In this document: positions 1 to 6,047 of the stretch, piece by piece
How the letters are laid out: every line of letters begins with the position of its first letter
Position numbering within the stretch: the stretch's first letter is position 1
From: a bacterium
GTDB lineage: Bacteria > UBP14 > UBA6098 > B30-G16
NCBI GenBank assembly: GCA_003645115.1
Contig: QNEG01000032.1
Span: 1 to 9,808, forward strand
Direction of reading: 5' to 3'
DNA: 9,808 nt
Notes under the pieces: model-generated
Databases searched by the model: none
The model's input: the letters and a program-made list of their open reading frames with translations, nothing else
What the model was told of the DNA's origin: nothing
Program-made: the position numbers and the translations under genes

Positions 1-18
1 AATTTGGCGAAAAAAGGC

Positions 19-47
19 TTGACATTTATCGAGTATGATTATATTTA
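19..47 (+). promoter_or_regulatory. sigma70-like promoter of tRNA-Asn
   Basis: A perfect -35 box TTGACA lies at 19-24. An AT-rich -10 region follows: TATATT at 40-45 (15-base spacer) or TATTTA at 42-47 (17-base spacer). Either places the transcript start a few bases before the tRNA at 56. The exact -10 hexamer is uncertain. Confidence 0.6.
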
Positions 48-55
48 AAGAAAAT

Positions 56-128
56 TCCGGCGTAGCTCAACCGGTAGAGCGGGTGGCTGTTAACCACTAG
101 GTTGGGGGTTCGAGTCCCTCCGCCGGAG
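56..128 (+). tRNA. tRNA-Asn (anticodon GTT)
   Basis: A complete 73-base cloverleaf can be folded by eye. The acceptor arm TCCGGCG (56-62) pairs perfectly with CGCCGGA (121-127), and G128 is the discriminator base. The D stem GCTC/GAGC, a GGTGG anticodon stem with loop CTGTTAA (anticodon GTT, asparagine), and a five-pair T stem around the loop TTCGAGT are all present. The 3' CCA is not encoded and would be added by tRNA nucleotidyltransferase. A good promoter lies directly upstream. A decayed copy begins 122 bases further on. Confidence 0.95.
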
Positions 129-177
129 TTTATTTAGATAGTTATTTTACAATATTTTTTGGTCGAAGAAAGAAAAT

Positions 178-250
178 TCCACCGTAGCTCAATGGGTAGA
201 GTGGGTGGCTGTTATCCCGACCAGTAGGGATGGGGGGTTCGAGTCCGTCA
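178..250 (+). pseudogene. decayed tandem copy of tRNA-Asn
   Basis: This stretch repeats the tRNA-Asn at 56-128 at an offset of 122 bases. It also shares the 12 bases overlapping the tRNA start (AAAGAAAATTCC). The D arm, the 5' side of the anticodon arm up to GTTA, and GGTTCGAGTCC of the T arm are kept. About seven extra bases sit between GTTA and the T arm, including TCCCG, so the anticodon stem no longer closes. The T stem has a mismatch, and the 3' acceptor strand is lost: CGGTGGA would be needed to pair with TCCACCG, but GTCAGCTTTAT is present. It is most likely a pseudogene; the 3' limit is approximate because the similarity fades. Confidence 0.75.
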
Positions 251-269
251 GCTTTATCAACTTTGAAAT

Positions 270-537
270 ATGCATCATTATTTATATATACTTTATTCTA
301 ACAGTTTGGATAAATATTATATAGGGGTTTCAAAAAATCCTAAAGTTCGGCTCCATTTCCATAATACCTCAACCAAAGGGTGAACAGTTCGTGGTCGTAA
401 TATACACAAAGGAATTTTCTATTAAAGAACAGGCAATGATATGGGAAAGATGGATAAAACGACAAAAGAACCGAAAAATAATAGAAAAAATACTATCTGG
501 TGATTTTACTTTTTTTGATTCTAATTATTCTGATTGA
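270..537 (+). pseudogene. GIY-YIG endonuclease-like gene, frameshifted
   Basis: The gene was recognised by reading two frames. From ATG 270 the peptide starts MHHYLYILYSNSLDKYYIGV and continues with SKNPKVRLHFHNTSTKG. This is the GIY-YIG fold: a YLYIL strand in place of GIY, then YYIG, then the conserved R and HN. A TGA stop follows at 381-383, where relatives have Trp. Translation beyond it gives TVRGR, after which the match moves to the +1 frame near 398. That frame reads IYTKEFSIKEQAMIWERWIK and on to a TGA at 535-537, matching the family's C-terminal helix (EA-x-x-x-E-x-x-IK-x-x-K). The expected PW-containing stretch between the halves is missing, which suggests a deletion of roughly 13-14 bases. 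The intact protein would have had about 90 residues, usual for stand-alone members of this family. No clear ribosome binding site precedes the ATG. The substrate of the ancestral protein is unknown. Confidence 0.75.
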
Positions 538-582
538 ATTCAGCAGACCGTCTCAAAACTATCGTTGCCAGAATTGAGGATT

Positions 583-2301
583 TTATTTTTTCAATAATTT
601 TTGTAATTCAGATAAGGTTCTGGTGTTTATAACATCGTGTGGTTCCAGCCATCCTCGGCGACCCTGCCCGATACCGTATCGCATATAATCCAGTCCATTT
701 ATACTATGCGCATCGGTGGAAATTGCGATTTTCACTCCCATCTGTTTTGCCATTTTGCAATGAATGTCGTTTAAATCGAGTCTATCGGGATGAGAATTAA
801 GTTCGAGGAAGCAATTATTATCCCGGGCACATTTTATTATCTTTTCCATATCCACTTGGTATGGTTCGCGTTTATTTATCATTCTGCCCGTGGGATGCCC
901 CAGAACATTGGTGTATGGATTTTGCAGAGCGTTTATTATTCGAGCGGTCTGTTCCTTTCGCGAAAGGTTGAATTTATAATGCACAGAACATATGACTATA
1001 TCCAGTTTACTCAATATTTCATCTGGTAAATCCAGGGAGCCATCCTCTAAAATATCCACTTCAATGCCCTTAAGAATAGTTATACCATCCAATTTGTGAT
1101 TGATTTCATCGATTCGTCGAATTTGTTGGGCTAATCGTTCTGGTGTCAATCCATTTGCCACACTGGTATGCCGTGAATGTTCCGTAATCGCTATATATTC
1201 ATATCCTCGTTCTCGAGCAGCTTCTGCCATTTCTTCTATAGTAAAATGCCCATCAGACCACTCGGTGTGAATATGTAAATCTCCCCTGATATCGCCGAGT
1301 TCTAACAAGTTAGGTAATTTTCCTTTCCGAGCCGATTCAATTTCTCCTCTATTTTCTCGCAATTCAGGTGGAATATACGGTAAATCTATCTGCTTATATA
1401 CTTCCTCCTCGCTTTTTCCAGCGATTTTCTTATCGGTCTTAAATACTCCATATTCATTAATTTTTAAGCCCATTTCTTGAGCGATTTTTCGGATAGCGAT
1501 ATTGTGAGCTTTAGAACCGGTGAAATATAGTAATGCGGAGCCATAACTTTCCGGTGTAAACACTCTAATATCGACCTGGATACCTGAGCGAAGTATCACC
1601 GAGGATTTCGTGTTTCCTTTCGAAATTACTTCGCTAACATCCTCATATTTCACGAAATGTTCCATAATATCTGTATCCTGTTCACAGGTAGTTAGAATAT
1701 CCAAATCGCCGACTGTCTCTTTTCTTCGGCGATAACTTCCCGCTATTATTACATCGTTAACTCCACTTAATTTTTTTAGATACTGAATATAGGAGTCGGC
1801 GATTTGCTCTGCCGCCGCTATATTAAATCTTTTCTCACTTTCCTCGAGCCTGCCGATTTCACGCAGTATTTTCTTCTCGGTTTTTTCACCCAATCCGTAG
1901 AGTTTGCTGAGTATTCCTTTCTCTGCAGATTCCTTTAATTCCTTTACATTTGTGATGCCCAATTTTTCATAAATCAATTTTACTCTCTTCGCACCTAAAC
2001 CCGGAATCTGGAGTAATTTTGTCAATTCTGGAGAGGTTTCTTTTTCCAAATCCTGAAGCATTTTTAGTGTTCCGGTTTTTACTATCTCCTCGATTTTTCC
2101 AGCCAGATCTTTACCTATCCCAGATATTTCTGTTAAGTCTTCTCCTTTCTCTACCATATCTGCCACATTTTGAGATAGTTCTCCTATGGTTCGAGCTGCA
2201 TTGCGATATGCTCTAACTCGGAATTGGTTTTCGCCCTTTATTTCCAGTAAATCGGCGACACGCGTGAATATTTCTTTTATGTCGTTGTTATGAATCGGCA
2301 T
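583..2301 (-). CDS. polX: DNA polymerase X family protein with PHP domain
   Basis: This is a bacterial-type family X DNA polymerase fused to a PHP phosphoesterase, acting in gap filling during base-excision repair; family members also have Mn-dependent 3'-5' exonuclease activity. Residues are numbered from ATG 2301. Helix-hairpin-helix motifs lie at about 58-66 (EISGIGKDLA), 97-107 (LLQIPGLGAKR) and 135-142. The polymerase motif GSYRRRKETVGDLDIL (188-203) carries D199 and D201, with the third Asp at D244 in VDIRV; YFTGSK follows at 259-264. The PHP domain has DLHIHT (H343, H345), D350, H375, E414, H441, H469 and STDAH (D530, H532), so both active sites look intact. The 572-residue length is normal. 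An in-frame TTG at 2334 would add 11 residues and overlap fpg, but ATG 2301 gives the usual MPIHN start. It lies 17 bases after the fpg stop, so the two are probably co-transcribed. Confidence 0.95.
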   Translation of the reverse strand: MPIHNNDIKEIFTRVADLLEIKGENQFRVRAYRNAARTIGELSQNVADMVEKGEDLTEISGIGKDLAGKIEEIVKTGTLKMLQDLEKETSPELTKLLQIPGLGAKRVKLIYEKLGITNVKELKESAEKGILSKLYGLGEKTEKKILREIGRLEESEKRFNIAAAEQIADSYIQYLKKLSGVNDVIIAGSYRRRKETVGDLDILTTCEQDTDIMEHFVKYEDVSEVISKGNTKSSVILRSGIQVDIRVFTPESYGSALLYFTGSKAHNIAIRKIAQEMGLKINEYGVFKTDKKIAGKSEEEVYKQIDLPYIPPELRENRGEIESARKGKLPNLLELGDIRGDLHIHTEWSDGHFTIEEMAEAARERGYEYIAITEHSRHTSVANGLTPERLAQQIRRIDEINHKLDGITILKGIEVDILEDGSLDLPDEILSKLDIVICSVHYKFNLSRKEQTARIINALQNPYTNVLGHPTGRMINKREPYQVDMEKIIKCARDNNCFLELNSHPDRLDLNDIHCKMAKQMGVKIAISTDAHSINGLDYMRYGIGQGRRGWLEPHDVINTRTLSELQKLLKK

Positions 2302-2318
2302 ACAATAGAATAGCACTC

Positions 2319-3110
2319 TTATTGCTTTTGACAAGTTGGGCAGAAATAAGCACTTCTGCCAGAAATTTTTGTGCGCATAATATTATCGCCACATCGAGGA
2401 CACTTCGCATCCACATTCCGATTACGCAATAGCCATTCATCGGGGAAATTATCGGGTTCAGAACTACACTGGATAGCTATTTGTAGCACCTGTTTCATCT
2501 GTTGGAATATTGTCTTTTTCTGGCTCAGATTCAGCGATGATACATCACAAGCGGGGTGAATTTTACTTTGGAATAATATCTCATCAGAGTATATATTTCC
2601 CACTCCTGCCATCAGGTGTTGGTCCATCAATGCGGATTTTATGTTGCCTCTCTTATGGGAAAGCAATTCTTTGAATGTATCGAAATCGATATTCAATGCA
2701 TCACCGCCCAGTTCCTTATCCTCGAGGAATTTTTGCAAATCATCCACTATGCCGACTTTCCCCAGCAATCTCTGGCTTATTATCCCCAGATAATATCCAT
2801 TTTCGAATTCGAGTCGGATTCGCATATGACTGGGTTGTTGTTCGATGTCCCTGAAATATTTTACATTGCCACTCATACCGAAATGAAGCATTAAATAAAT
2901 TTCATCATCTCCACTTATTCGAACGAAAAGATATTTTCCATATCGTTTTAACGATTGGAGTGACTTGTTTTTCAGTTTCTCGGCAAGATTATCGGCGGAA
3001 ATATTTTCCAGTATCCTTTCATCCTGAACAGTGACTTTTACGATTTTTTTGTGCAATGATGTCGCCTGAATATATTGTCCGAAAACTTCTACTTCAGGTA
3101 ATTCTGGCAT
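2319..3110 (-). CDS. mutM: Fpg/MutM-like formamidopyrimidine-DNA glycosylase
   Basis: A bifunctional DNA glycosylase/AP lyase that removes oxidised purines such as 8-oxoguanine and cuts the strand by beta,delta-elimination. The start MPELPEVE gives the catalytic Pro2 and Glu3 after Met removal, and the conserved catalytic Lys is K59 (RYGKY). HFGMSG lies at 76-81 and the helix-two-turn-helix segment MAGVGNIYSDE at 167-177. The zinc finger has C237, C240, C257 and C260, with the conserved GRS-x-YFCP around R252. At 263 residues it is close to the usual 270 or so. The usual RRFG loop reads QRLLG (113-117), a Leu replacing the Phe that normally wedges into DNA. A strong Shine-Dalgarno GGGAGG sits 8 bases before the ATG. 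polX follows 17 bases downstream. The alternative, another Fpg/Nei subfamily member with a different lesion preference, is not excluded. Confidence 0.93.
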   Translation of the reverse strand: MPELPEVEVFGQYIQATSLHKKIVKVTVQDERILENISADNLAEKLKNKSLQSLKRYGKYLFVRISGDDEIYLMLHFGMSGNVKYFRDIEQQPSHMRIRLEFENGYYLGIISQRLLGKVGIVDDLQKFLEDKELGGDALNIDFDTFKELLSHKRGNIKSALMDQHLMAGVGNIYSDEILFQSKIHPACDVSSLNLSQKKTIFQQMKQVLQIAIQCSSEPDNFPDEWLLRNRNVDAKCPRCGDNIMRTKISGRSAYFCPTCQKQ

Positions 3111-3133
3111 TTTTCATTCCTCCCTCGAATAGA

Positions 3134-3211
3134 TTAGCTTTTCAGCATCTGCGCTAATTGCAAAGCATTATCTGGCGCATATCCTGCTTGGTCGTTATCG
3201 AAACAGCAGGC
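3134..3211 (-). pseudogene. C-terminal stub of a DUF72 family gene
   Basis: Reading the minus strand from about 3202 to the TAA at 3134-3136 gives FDNDQAGYAPDNALQLAQML followed by KS and the stop. This resembles the conserved C-terminal end of DUF72 (YecE-like) proteins: a YF-DN-D-x-x-GYA-x-x-NA-x-x-L segment. The frame is open only back to 3211, where the next codon is TGA. No start codon or ribosome binding site serves it. It is therefore the last 22 or so codons of a gene whose remainder was deleted. It directly abuts the front end of a glycosyltransferase gene in another frame, and fpg starts 23 bases downstream. DUF72 function is not established. The assignment rests on a short segment, recognised by eye. 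Confidence 0.55.
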
Positions 3212-3392
3212 TCATCGACAGAGTCAATGATGATAGCAATTCTGCGATACCTCTGCCATAATAAGTAGAATCGATGTGTGCTATATGTAAATCGGCTAAT
3301 TTTTCGTTCTTTTTCAATATCCGTTCTACGGCTTCGTTCCCGATATATGGTTTATAATTCTCAACTCGGATTAATTTGAATTTATCATTCAT
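3195..3392 (-). pseudogene. N-terminal stub of a GT4 trehalose-synthase-like glycosyltransferase
   Basis: A 65-codon frame starts at ATG 3392 and matches only the beginning of GT4 trehalose-synthase (TreT-like) glycosyltransferases, normally about 400 residues. The parts I recognise are VENYKPYIGNEAVERIL (10-26) and the sugar-nucleotide-binding loop segment HIDSTYYGRGIAELLSSLTL (39-58); the usual GGG or GGV run reads GRG. The similarity ends around Met60 (3213), and the last five codons are out-of-frame sequence belonging to a DUF72 remnant. A weak purine-rich site (GAGAAG) precedes the ATG, so a short peptide could still be made, but it lacks the catalytic domains. It sits 44 bases after the baeRF stop and shares its direction. 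Confidence 0.7.
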
Positions 3393-3436
3393 AATATCTT
3401 CTCAATATGTGATGGATTAGAGTAAAATATTTTTAT

Positions 3437-4591
3437 TCAATATCGGAACAGAGCAGCGATTGATGAATTATTGGGCATTTTATCCGGATTCAATACAAAA
3501 ATTTCACCACCGTGATTATGAGTTTGAATCGCACATAAATTTAACAAATCTTCATCACAATGTTGAGCTTTACTGTGGATGTCGATTTTTTCGGCATCCT
3601 TATCATATTTGCCCCATAAATGGCTGTCCTGCGCAATAAACAATTGTGCTACTTTACCATAGAATGCCGCTGGCAATATTTCCTCGATTTTATCGGATGT
3701 GCGGTCTGTATTCATCAATTGATTATATTGCTCCAATGCCTTTTTCTGGGGCAACATAAATTGTGACTTCAGTTTATTATATGCGCTCTCGTTTAATTGC
3801 TCGGGTTTTAGTTTATCAGGATTGCCAGATACCCAGACTTCTTTCACCAGATATGGATAAGTATTAGCATCGCGATATATTGGGAACAATTTATCATCGC
3901 AAGCTAAAATTAATGGAAAAGTTTTCCCCTTGATTTTCTGATGAATAGCCTTATCTATTATTCTGCAATATTGAGCGAGTAATTCGATAGAATCGTCCTC
4001 GCCACCGTGTCCGTGGAACATTGCAGTTCTGCCACCTCTTTGACCACGAGGCTGGGTTTTTACTTGAATTTCTCTTTTCTGCTCATCCAAATTTAATGCC
4101 TGTTGAAAATTTTTCGGCGCATCTCCTAATTTTATCTGGCGAATATCGAAATGACTCGCCTTGAAAAATCGTATTTTATTTTGACTGAATGCAAGCAGAT
4201 AAAATTTCTGATTGACATTCTGCAATTCCAATAATGGCATAAGATGGAAACAATTCTCGGAGACTACAGATATTTCCTCGACACTGATTGGCAATCGGAA
4301 ATACTGAAAATATCCCCAGGATAAGAACAAGGCGAGACCATTCTTTTGATATTGCCAGAATACACTGGTTTTGTATAATTTTTCTGCTGGTCGAAGTATA
4401 TTGCTTATCTGTTTTTCATCGATTCCGCAGGCTAATAGTTTTTCCTCGGTGCAGGAAAATAAGTTCTTCAATCGAATTGGATTTTGAGTCACCTTCCTTC
4501 CGGAATGGAAAGTTGGCATATATAATGATACAAAAATGTCATTTTTGGCATTAAGTAATTTCTCCGTATCCTTGTTATTTAATAAATCCAT
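3437..4591 (-). CDS. baeRF family protein (bacterial archaeo-eukaryotic release factor-like)
   Basis: This belongs to the bacterial relatives of archaeo-eukaryotic peptide release factor eRF1, probably the family 3/7-like group. These are predicted to act on stalled ribosomes or peptidyl-tRNA, but are barely tested. Family signatures, numbered from ATG 4591: SLYMPTFHSGRKVTQNPIRLKN (22-43), LALFLSWGYFQYFRLP (86-101), YLLAFSQNKIRFFK (131-144), a basic glycine-rich loop RGQRGGRTAMFHGHGG (182-197) where true release factors carry GGQ, PLILACDDKLFPIYRDANTYP (226-246), LPAAFYGKVAQLFIA (306-320), AIQTHNHGGEIFVL (354-367) and the conserved end AALFRY. The 384-residue length is usual. A start at 4621 is also open, but GGGAGG before ATG 4591 decides for the shorter form. 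The stop is TGA. The gene lies 43 bases after the site-2 protease gene and is probably co-transcribed with it. Confidence 0.85.
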   Translation of the reverse strand: MDLLNNKDTEKLLNAKNDIFVSLYMPTFHSGRKVTQNPIRLKNLFSCTEEKLLACGIDEKQISNILRPAEKLYKTSVFWQYQKNGLALFLSWGYFQYFRLPISVEEISVVSENCFHLMPLLELQNVNQKFYLLAFSQNKIRFFKASHFDIRQIKLGDAPKNFQQALNLDEQKREIQVKTQPRGQRGGRTAMFHGHGGEDDSIELLAQYCRIIDKAIHQKIKGKTFPLILACDDKLFPIYRDANTYPYLVKEVWVSGNPDKLKPEQLNESAYNKLKSQFMLPQKKALEQYNQLMNTDRTSDKIEEILPAAFYGKVAQLFIAQDSHLWGKYDKDAEKIDIHSKAQHCDEDLLNLCAIQTHNHGGEIFVLNPDKMPNNSSIAALFRY

Positions 4592-4595
4592 ATTT

Positions 4596-4601
4596 CCTCC
4601 C
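4596..4601 (-). promoter_or_regulatory. ribosome binding site selecting the baeRF start
   Basis: GGGAGG on the minus strand lies four bases before ATG 4591. No comparable site precedes the in-frame ATG at 4621, which would place this site inside the coding region (encoding PGG). The spacing is on the short side. Confidence 0.65.
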
Positions 4602-4634
4602 GGTTTAGTTAGTTTAATCATCTATAATCAGAAT

Positions 4635-5816
4635 TTATATTTTTTGTGGTTTAATTTCAAGTTCTCGACTTAATTGAAGATAATTAATAATATCTGCGCG
4701 AGTTACCATACCCTTCAATTTTCCATTAGCCATTACTATTACTTGATTTATATCATATTTTGCCAGCAATTCCATCACCGAATTCAATGTCTCATCGATT
4801 CTAACACTGTGAATAGGTTGTGTGGTCATAATATCCTTCACAGGAGTTGATTCCCATTTATCCTGTGGTATTTTTTTTACATCGCTGAGAGTGATAATAC
4901 CTACAACATTATCACCAGAAATCACCGGTGCAGCGCGTTTATGATGATGGAAAAATATATTGTCCACCGCTTCTTTGACAGATTGTTCAGCATAGATAGT
5001 AACCAAATCAGGGTCCATAATGTCTTTCACTGTGGCATTGGATAGATATTCATTGAGAGAGAGTTGGTTTCTACTTGCGGATGCTGCGCTATTAAGGAAT
5101 AGTCCGATAAGTGCAATCCACACGCCACCTATCCAATTTCCTGCGATTAGCTGAATTCCCCCAAAAACAATAAACATCCATGCCACTGCTTGTCCAGCGA
5201 CAGATGCGATATTGGTAGCTTTTTTATAATCATCTGTAGCTGCCCAGATTATCGACCGCAGAACTCTTCCACCATCCAAAGGAAATCCGGGCAGTAAATT
5301 GAAAAATGCCAGGATAAAATTAATTAATGCCAGATAATTTAATATAGCCGATACCGGTTCGCTGAGTCCGTGAGTAAAAAACGAAATTCCAAAGAAAACA
5401 ATTCCCAGTAAGACACTGGTTATCGGTCCAGCCAATGTCATCAATAGTTCATCCTGTGGTGTCTCTGGTTCTTTTTCCAATCCACTTACTCCACCGAACA
5501 GAAAGAGGGTGATACTATGAATGGGCAATTTTCTTGCCTTAGCCACCAATGAATGTGCCAACTCGTGCAAAAGAATGGAAAGAAATAACAGAAGCGATGC
5601 GATAACACCCGTTATCCAACAGGTTGCGGTGTTCCATTCTGGATACTGATTAGGGAAAAATCCCTCCGCCAATGACCAAGTTATCAAAACAAATATGAAC
5701 AGCCAGGTATAATGAATCCCAATTTCGATTCCAGCGATACTGCCTATAGTCAAAGCTTTTCGCTTGATTGTTTTCCTGCTATGTTTTGCTCGTGGTTGCC
5801 GAGCTAAATCCGTCAT
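4635..5816 (-). CDS. M50 site-2 protease family protein with two CBS domains
   Basis: An intramembrane zinc metalloprotease of the M50B group that should cut membrane-bound substrates such as anti-sigma factors. The N-terminus is basic (residues 1-20), followed by hydrophobic segments at about 33-54, 66-91, 126-147, 155-178, 204-225 and 230-242. The zinc motif HELAH is at 84-88 and the second motif NLLPGFPLDGG at 173-183, with D181 as third ligand, so the active site is complete. Two CBS modules follow at about 262-318 and 325-382; in this family they are thought to bind adenine nucleotides and tune the protease. The 393-residue length fits the S2P-CBS form. ATG 5816 is preceded by GAGGAG at a good distance. 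The substrate is unknown and no sigma or anti-sigma gene is in view. It lies downstream of a GAPDH stub that retains a promoter. Confidence 0.92.
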   Translation of the reverse strand: MTDLARQPRAKHSRKTIKRKALTIGSIAGIEIGIHYTWLFIFVLITWSLAEGFFPNQYPEWNTATCWITGVIASLLLFLSILLHELAHSLVAKARKLPIHSITLFLFGGVSGLEKEPETPQDELLMTLAGPITSVLLGIVFFGISFFTHGLSEPVSAILNYLALINFILAFFNLLPGFPLDGGRVLRSIIWAATDDYKKATNIASVAGQAVAWMFIVFGGIQLIAGNWIGGVWIALIGLFLNSAASASRNQLSLNEYLSNATVKDIMDPDLVTIYAEQSVKEAVDNIFFHHHKRAAPVISGDNVVGIITLSDVKKIPQDKWESTPVKDIMTTQPIHSVRIDETLNSVMELLAKYDINQVIVMANGKLKGMVTRADIINYLQLSRELEIKPQKI

Positions 5817-5860
5817 TTAGTTTCTCCTCAATCCTTATGTTATAATTGTATTGTTCATCC

Positions 5861-5905
5861 TCATTTTCTTTTTCGTCCCAGTCCATTGATTGCTACTTTT
5901 GCCAT
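5861..5905 (-). pseudogene. N-terminal stub of glyceraldehyde-3-phosphate dehydrogenase
   Basis: ATG 5905 opens a 14-codon frame, MAKVAINGLGRKRK, ending in TGA at 5861-5863. The first eleven residues are the start of the GAPDH NAD-binding fold (MAKVAINGxGRIGR in intact enzymes); the reading then departs at the position of IGR. A good Shine-Dalgarno (AGGAG at 5914-5918) and a promoter-like pair further upstream are retained. No other GAPDH motif, such as the catalytic SCTTN, is found in the 45 bases before the next gene, so the rest was evidently deleted. It could still be translated as a short peptide just before the site-2 protease. A chance match this long, positioned correctly behind a ribosome binding site, is unlikely. 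Confidence 0.65.
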
Positions 5906-5917
5906 AATTATTTCTCC

Positions 5918-5931
5918 TGGTTTTAAAACCA
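5918..5931. repeat. 14-base perfect palindrome at the GAPDH stub leader
   Basis: TGGTTTTAAAACCA reads identically on both strands. It lies between the predicted promoter (5964-5992) and ATG 5905, touching the Shine-Dalgarno AGGAG. The position suits an operator for a dimeric repressor of the former gap gene, or a small hairpin affecting translation. No regulator is known, so the role is inference. Confidence 0.45.
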
Positions 5932-5963
5932 ATTTGGCAGACGACATTCGAATGCTTTATTAA

Positions 5964-5992
5964 ATACTAATACATAACCGCCAGACTATCAA
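5964..5992 (-). promoter_or_regulatory. sigma70-like promoter upstream of the GAPDH stub and S2P gene
   Basis: On the minus strand TTGATA (5987-5992, five of six consensus bases) and TAGTAT (5964-5969, four of six) are separated by exactly 17 bases. The predicted transcript would begin near 5957, about 50 bases before the GAPDH stub. No promoter of similar quality was seen nearer the site-2 protease, so this may drive the whole block A. Confidence 0.5.
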
Positions 5993-5997
5993 GGAAT

Positions 5998-6029
5998 AAT
6001 TCCAATTATATATTCATTTGTTTGGAATT
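5998..6029. repeat. 8-base inverted repeat downstream of the molybdenum hydroxylase operon
   Basis: AATTCCAA (5998-6005) and TTGGAATT (6022-6029) can form a stem with a 16-base loop. It lies just after the stop of the molybdopterin subunit and before the -35 box of the next block. It is AT-rich and has no T run after it on the minus strand, so it is at best a weak terminator; it could also be a protein-binding site. Confidence 0.3.
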
Positions 6030-6047
6030 AAATGAAGTGTAATAGAA

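Noticed and set aside
178..250. The second tRNA-like copy as an intron-containing functional tRNA
   Set aside because: The acceptor 3' strand does not pair with the 5' strand, the T stem is mismatched, and the extra seven or so bases are too few and wrongly structured for an intron.
381..383. TGA at a Trp position of the GIY-YIG gene as a sign of TGA recoding to Trp
   Set aside because: The baeRF gene ends on TGA right after its conserved C-terminus, and the GIY-YIG gene also needs a frameshift, so a nonsense mutation in a dead gene is simpler.
583..2334. PolX start at the upstream TTG (2334)
   Set aside because: It would overlap fpg by 16 bases with no better ribosome binding site, and the family normally starts at the MPIHN methionine found at 2301.
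5817..5870. Possible reading frame WDEKENEDEQYNYNIRIEEKLN upstream of the S2P gene
   Set aside because: It has no start codon or ribosome binding site of its own, resembles nothing I know, and ends shortly inside the S2P gene; low-complexity chance translation is likely.
5998..6029. Inverted repeat as a firm intrinsic terminator of the molybdenum hydroxylase operon
   Set aside because: The stem is AT-rich, the loop is long and no T run follows on the minus strand; it is listed only as a repeat.
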